Below, in pieces: positions 61,238 through 64,000 of a stretch of 64,000 bases of DNA. This DNA comes from Clostridium sp. CAG:557 (lineage in GTDB: Bacteria; Bacillota; Clostridia; Oscillospirales; Acutalibacteraceae). Location: positions 45,417-109,416 of the forward strand of contig FR883869.1 of the NCBI GenBank assembly GCA_000435275.1, in the 5' to 3' direction. Every line of letters starts with the position of its first letter. Position 1 is the stretch's first letter. The notes beneath the pieces are model-generated. The model did no database searches, was not told where the DNA came from, and worked only from the letters and a program-made list of their open reading frames with translations. The position numbers and the translations under genes were made by a program.

Positions 61238-61732
61238 ATGAATCTAGGCTATAAATTAGGGTTAAGAGCTATAAAAACAGCTATCTCTGTTTTCTTATGC
61301 CTTTTAATCGCATATATTTTAAATCGTACAGATACTTTATTTGCAAGCATTGCCGCCATAATTTGCCTTCAGCCCACATATAATAAAACTTTTAGTTCTG
61401 GCTTGCAACGCTTGGTCGGTACATTGATCGGTGGTGGTGTTGGATATTTGATTCTTTTGACCATTTATAAATTGCCTTTTAAAGAATTTACCACTCTTTT
61501 TGTTGCTCCCATCGCTATTTTAATCGTAATTTATATTTGCAATCTTATAAGCCAACCCGCTTCTGTCAGTATATCTTGCATAGTCGTTTTGAGCGTTGTT
61601 ATGTGGCCCGATGGAAATATTTCTGATACTTTAATGTACGTTATCAACCGTGTTTTAGACACAAGCATGGGAATTGTTGTTGCTATGCTTGTAAACAGAT
61701 TTACATTTACCAAGCATAATGTTCAGAGTTGA
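61238..61732 (+). CDS. aromatic acid exporter family (FUSC/ArAE-type) membrane protein
   Basis: 164 residues with about five helices: LGLRAIKTAISVFLCLLIAY, LFASIAAIICLQPTYNKTF, LVGTLIGGGVGYLILLTIY, FVAPIAILIVIYICNLISQP and ISCIVVLSVVMWPDGN, then DTLMYVINRVLDTSMGIVVA. This matches the membrane half of ArAE_1/FUSC proteins; the soluble C-terminal part found in longer members is absent, which is common in Firmicutes. Substrate unknown. Probably in one transcript with the dCMP deaminase and maybe galU. Confidence 0.85.
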   Translation: MNLGYKLGLRAIKTAISVFLCLLIAYILNRTDTLFASIAAIICLQPTYNKTFSSGLQRLVGTLIGGGVGYLILLTIYKLPFKEFTTLFVAPIAILIVIYICNLISQPASVSISCIVVLSVVMWPDGNISDTLMYVINRVLDTSMGIVVAMLVNRFTFTKHNVQS

Positions 61733-61809
61733 TATCGTTGACTTTGTTTTTTAAGTATTTTATAATTTTTTATGTAAGTTAAAAATTTTTACTAAAATCG
61801 GAGGATTAC

Positions 61810-62679
61810 ATGAAGATCACAAAAGCTGTAATTCCTGCCGCTGGCCTTGGTACTCGGGTTTTGCCTGCTACAAAAGCTTTGCCTAAAGAAATGCTACCTA
61901 TTGTAGATAAACCCGCTATTCAATACATCGTGGAAGAAGCTGCCGCGTCTGGAATAACTGACATATTAATTGTTACAAATAGAGGAAAAGAACTCATCGA
62001 AAATCATTTTGACAGATGCCCTGAACTAGAACAGCGTCTTTTACAAAATAATAAAATCGAAGCATTTAATGAGGTTGTAAATATCTCAAAGCTCGCCAAT
62101 ATATATTTTTTGCGCCAAAAAGAAACTTCAGGCCTTGGGCACGCAGTAAATTGCGCGCGTTCCTTTGTTGGAAATGAACCTTTTGCTGTGCTTTACGGTG
62201 ATGACGTCATTATCGGAAATGATCCCGCTTGTGCCCAACTTATCCGTGCTTACAACGAATTTGGTCACGCTGTTTTAGGCATTAACAAAGTTGCTCGTGA
62301 AGATATCTCAAAGTATAGCTCTTTAAAAGTTGAACATATTCGGGAAAATGTTTTTTCTTGCACAGATATGGTAGAAAAACCTTCTGAAAATGAAATTTTA
62401 TCATTATATTCTGTGCTGGGTAGGTGTATTTTGACTCCAGATATTTTCAATATTCTCGATAAAATAAAGCCTGGCGTGGGTGGAGAAATCCAACTTACCG
62501 ACGCTATGAAGATTTTGGCAAACACTGTTGGAATGACCGCTGTTGAATTTACTGGTACACGCTACGATATGGGTAACAAGTTAGGAATTATGAAAGCTTG
62601 TGTTGAAATTGCGCTAAAACACCCCAAAATCGGTGCTAATTTCAAAGATTATCTTAAGTCAATCATAACTACTTTTTAA
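61810..62679 (+). CDS. galU: UTP--glucose-1-phosphate uridylyltransferase
   Basis: Makes UDP-glucose for glycolipids, wall polymers and galactose use. 289 residues: KAVIPAAGLGTRVLPATKAL (nucleotide loop), PKEMLPIVDKPAIQYIVEEA, GLGHAVNCARSF, FAVLYGDDVIIGNDPACAQL, VEKPSENEI and GEIQLTDAMKILA, all GalU landmarks. CGGAGG precedes the ATG. UDP-glucose would feed the glycosyltransferases found elsewhere in the window. Confidence 0.97.
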   Translation: MKITKAVIPAAGLGTRVLPATKALPKEMLPIVDKPAIQYIVEEAAASGITDILIVTNRGKELIENHFDRCPELEQRLLQNNKIEAFNEVVNISKLANIYFLRQKETSGLGHAVNCARSFVGNEPFAVLYGDDVIIGNDPACAQLIRAYNEFGHAVLGINKVAREDISKYSSLKVEHIRENVFSCTDMVEKPSENEILSLYSVLGRCILTPDIFNILDKIKPGVGGEIQLTDAMKILANTVGMTAVEFTGTRYDMGNKLGIMKACVEIALKHPKIGANFKDYLKSIITTF

Positions 62680-62854
62680 CCTAGCAAAAGATTATCAAAA
62701 AAATCATTCTTGCATAAAATCAACTCGGTAATTAGCTAATTATCTTATCATTGCTATTTTTATTTAATTTGTGGAATTTTTTTGCAATCTATTGATTATT
62801 CGGTTTTATTTCTAATAATGCAAACTGCGGGTTTTTAAATTACCTAGAGCATGA

Positions 62855-63605
62855 TCACACAAAAAGAACATTAAAATTTAAAGCCATAATAGAAAAATAG
62901 ATAATGTCAAGTTTGTCATAGCTAATAAAAACTCTGCGAAACCGCTTAAGAAGGAAAAAAACGCTCAACTTCGTTGCGACGTTTGTAAAGTTTTGTGTTA
63001 TATTGCTAAGGAATTTTTCTGTTTTTCTTAGTAAGAACGACAAGAATAAGCCCTTGCATGAGAATGCAAGGACTTAAGTTTTGTTGTCTTCTTAAGCACG
63101 GTCCATAAGCAAATAACACCCAGCTTTACAACTAAGCGATTCGATAAGTTTTCAGACTTTTGGTGAGTCATGACGGTTTCCTGCTGAAAGTTGAACTTTT
63201 AAGGCAAATTTTTCAGATACACAAACTACGTGGGTCCTTTTTGCTAACCTCATTTTGAGCGGTCAATGTTTTGTTCACTACTTGTTTTGATGGCTCCGGA
63301 AGCATTAGGATGGACCTTGATGCTAGTGCTGTTCAAGCACAAAACTTTACTTTAGTCATCCATAATTTTCTGTTTTTGAAGCTCGTCGGAAATTCTCTGT
63401 ATGGTTACGTTTTTCATCTATTTGCTAAACCTCATGTAAATTGTATGACAGTTCTCGAATTTTTTGGCAATGCCCTCCACTTGCATCTGTTTTCTGCCGT
63501 ATATAATCATTCAAGAATTTCTGTTTCGATATTTTTTCTGGTTTTCTCTCGATTGGTATGTGCTTTTTTATCTTTTACTTATTTTCACCTTCCTATTATA
63601 TCAGG
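62855..63605 (-). pseudogene. decayed IS5-family transposase
   Basis: Reading the minus strand and moving between frames restores most of an IS5-type DDE transposase: HIPIERKPEKISKQKF, RCKWRALPK, KKFENCHTIYMRF, SDELQKQKIMDD, LCLNSTSIKVHPNASGAIK, SEKFALKVQLSAGNRHDSP (63160-63217), KAGCYLLMDRA, EDNKT, LTKKNRKIP, LYKRRNEVERFF and the intact end LLKRFRRVFISYDKLDIIYF. At least three frameshifts and several in-frame stops break it, and the first catalytic Asp (LDST) is Asn. No terminal inverted repeats could be fixed by eye. Clearly inactive. Confidence 0.85.
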
Positions 63606-64000
63606 TACAATAAAGGATTGCAAGCGCAAAGCTTGCTGTAAATTTTCGTTGATTTTTATTATGTGTGAGTTCGAAACATCTCATTTCATCATATGTAAAG
63701 CCATATTTGTTTCCAGTTTTGTCCAATATGTGCTTTTACTCAAAATATTCAGCCAATTCTTTTTCAGTCTATCATATGAGGTTGTTTTTTTGTTTTGTCC
63801 TTTTTACTGGGTTGTGCATAATAACAACAGCTACTTTTTATCCCTGACTTTTATGTCAAAAGTTTAGTTGTTAAACCCAAAAAGCTTTTTAACGGAATTA
63901 AAGTTCAAAGCATATTTTTCGTTATTTTATAATAATATAGATTATTCTTACATTGTGATGGATCGTCCTGATTATTCCATAGACATTCAATTGTTTTCTT
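63606..64000. other. unassigned end of window
   Basis: No supported gene. The minus strand has short open pieces upstream of the transposase remnant (one containing GNKYGFTYDEMRCFE) that may be debris of a gene the element entered, and an open stretch from 64000 to about 63908 that could be the end of a gene outside the window. Neither can be named. Confidence 0.35.

Noticed and set aside
63271..63867. 198-codon open frame on the + strand
   Set aside because: Its N-terminal part runs antisense to the IS5-family transposase remnant, its composition is Phe/Leu/Cys-rich as expected of an antisense shadow, and it has no convincing ribosome site.

Overview
The window reads as chromosome of an AT-rich, endospore-forming Firmicute of the class Clostridia. 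The evidence is a forespore sigma factor (sigG), yqfC/yqfD, ylbJ, spmA/spmB, spoVAD and a GerQ-like coat protein; the classical Firmicute blocks ylxM-ffh-rpsP-khpA-rimM-trmD and ybeY-era-yqzL-recO; a class B sortase; frequent TTG/GTG starts behind strong Shine-Dalgarno sites; and many TTGACA-N17-TATAAT promoters. I cannot name a genus from sequence alone.

Layout. 1-4.8 kb: 3' end of enolase, a Vat/CatB-type acetyltransferase, sigG, two very small genes, a family 4 glycosyltransferase and a coiled-coil protein. 4.9-12.1 kb (minus strand): rsmD, uvrC, an HPr protein, trmD, rimM, a GNAT acetyltransferase, khpA, rpsP, ffh, ylxM. 12.3-17.7 kb: two ribbon-helix-helix-like small genes (one without a start codon), then ybeY-era-yqzL-recO-mutS2 as one minus-strand operon. 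18.1-24.3 kb: sporulation and membrane genes, an AbrB regulator, a coiled-coil envelope protein and an orphan Nif11-leader peptide. 24.4-30.1 kb: a Gld-like ABC exporter operon behind exonuclease III, a GC-rich palindromic element, and a GerQ-like coat protein with a sigma-K-like promoter. 30.2-36.1 kb: an operon pairing a secreted dockerin-like protein with a stand-alone Card1-like (DUF1887) CARF nuclease, then several envelope proteins including a zinc-dependent phospholipase C relative. 36.2-39.6 kb: groES-groEL under a CIRCE operator, and spoVAD. 39.5-50.5 kb: two flippase-like proteins around a glycosyltransferase, a VanW protein, an unusual sensor-MFS fusion with an ABC-type binding protein, a sortase and its LPXTG substrate. 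50.7-59.7 kb: one nine-gene operon for a CDP-linked, probably branched, 3,6-dideoxyhexose with its own GtrA/GtrB-like lipid-carrier pair. 59.7-64 kb: rsmA, a dCMP deaminase, a small membrane protein, galU, and a badly decayed IS5-family transposase.

The genes tie together around three themes: translation and genome maintenance housekeeping, spore formation, and cell-surface building. The loci most worth following up are the dockerin/DUF1887 nuclease operon with no CRISPR locus in view, the double-sensor MFS fusion with its binding protein, the CDP-sugar/GtrA-GtrB cassette, and the lone Nif11 precursor.
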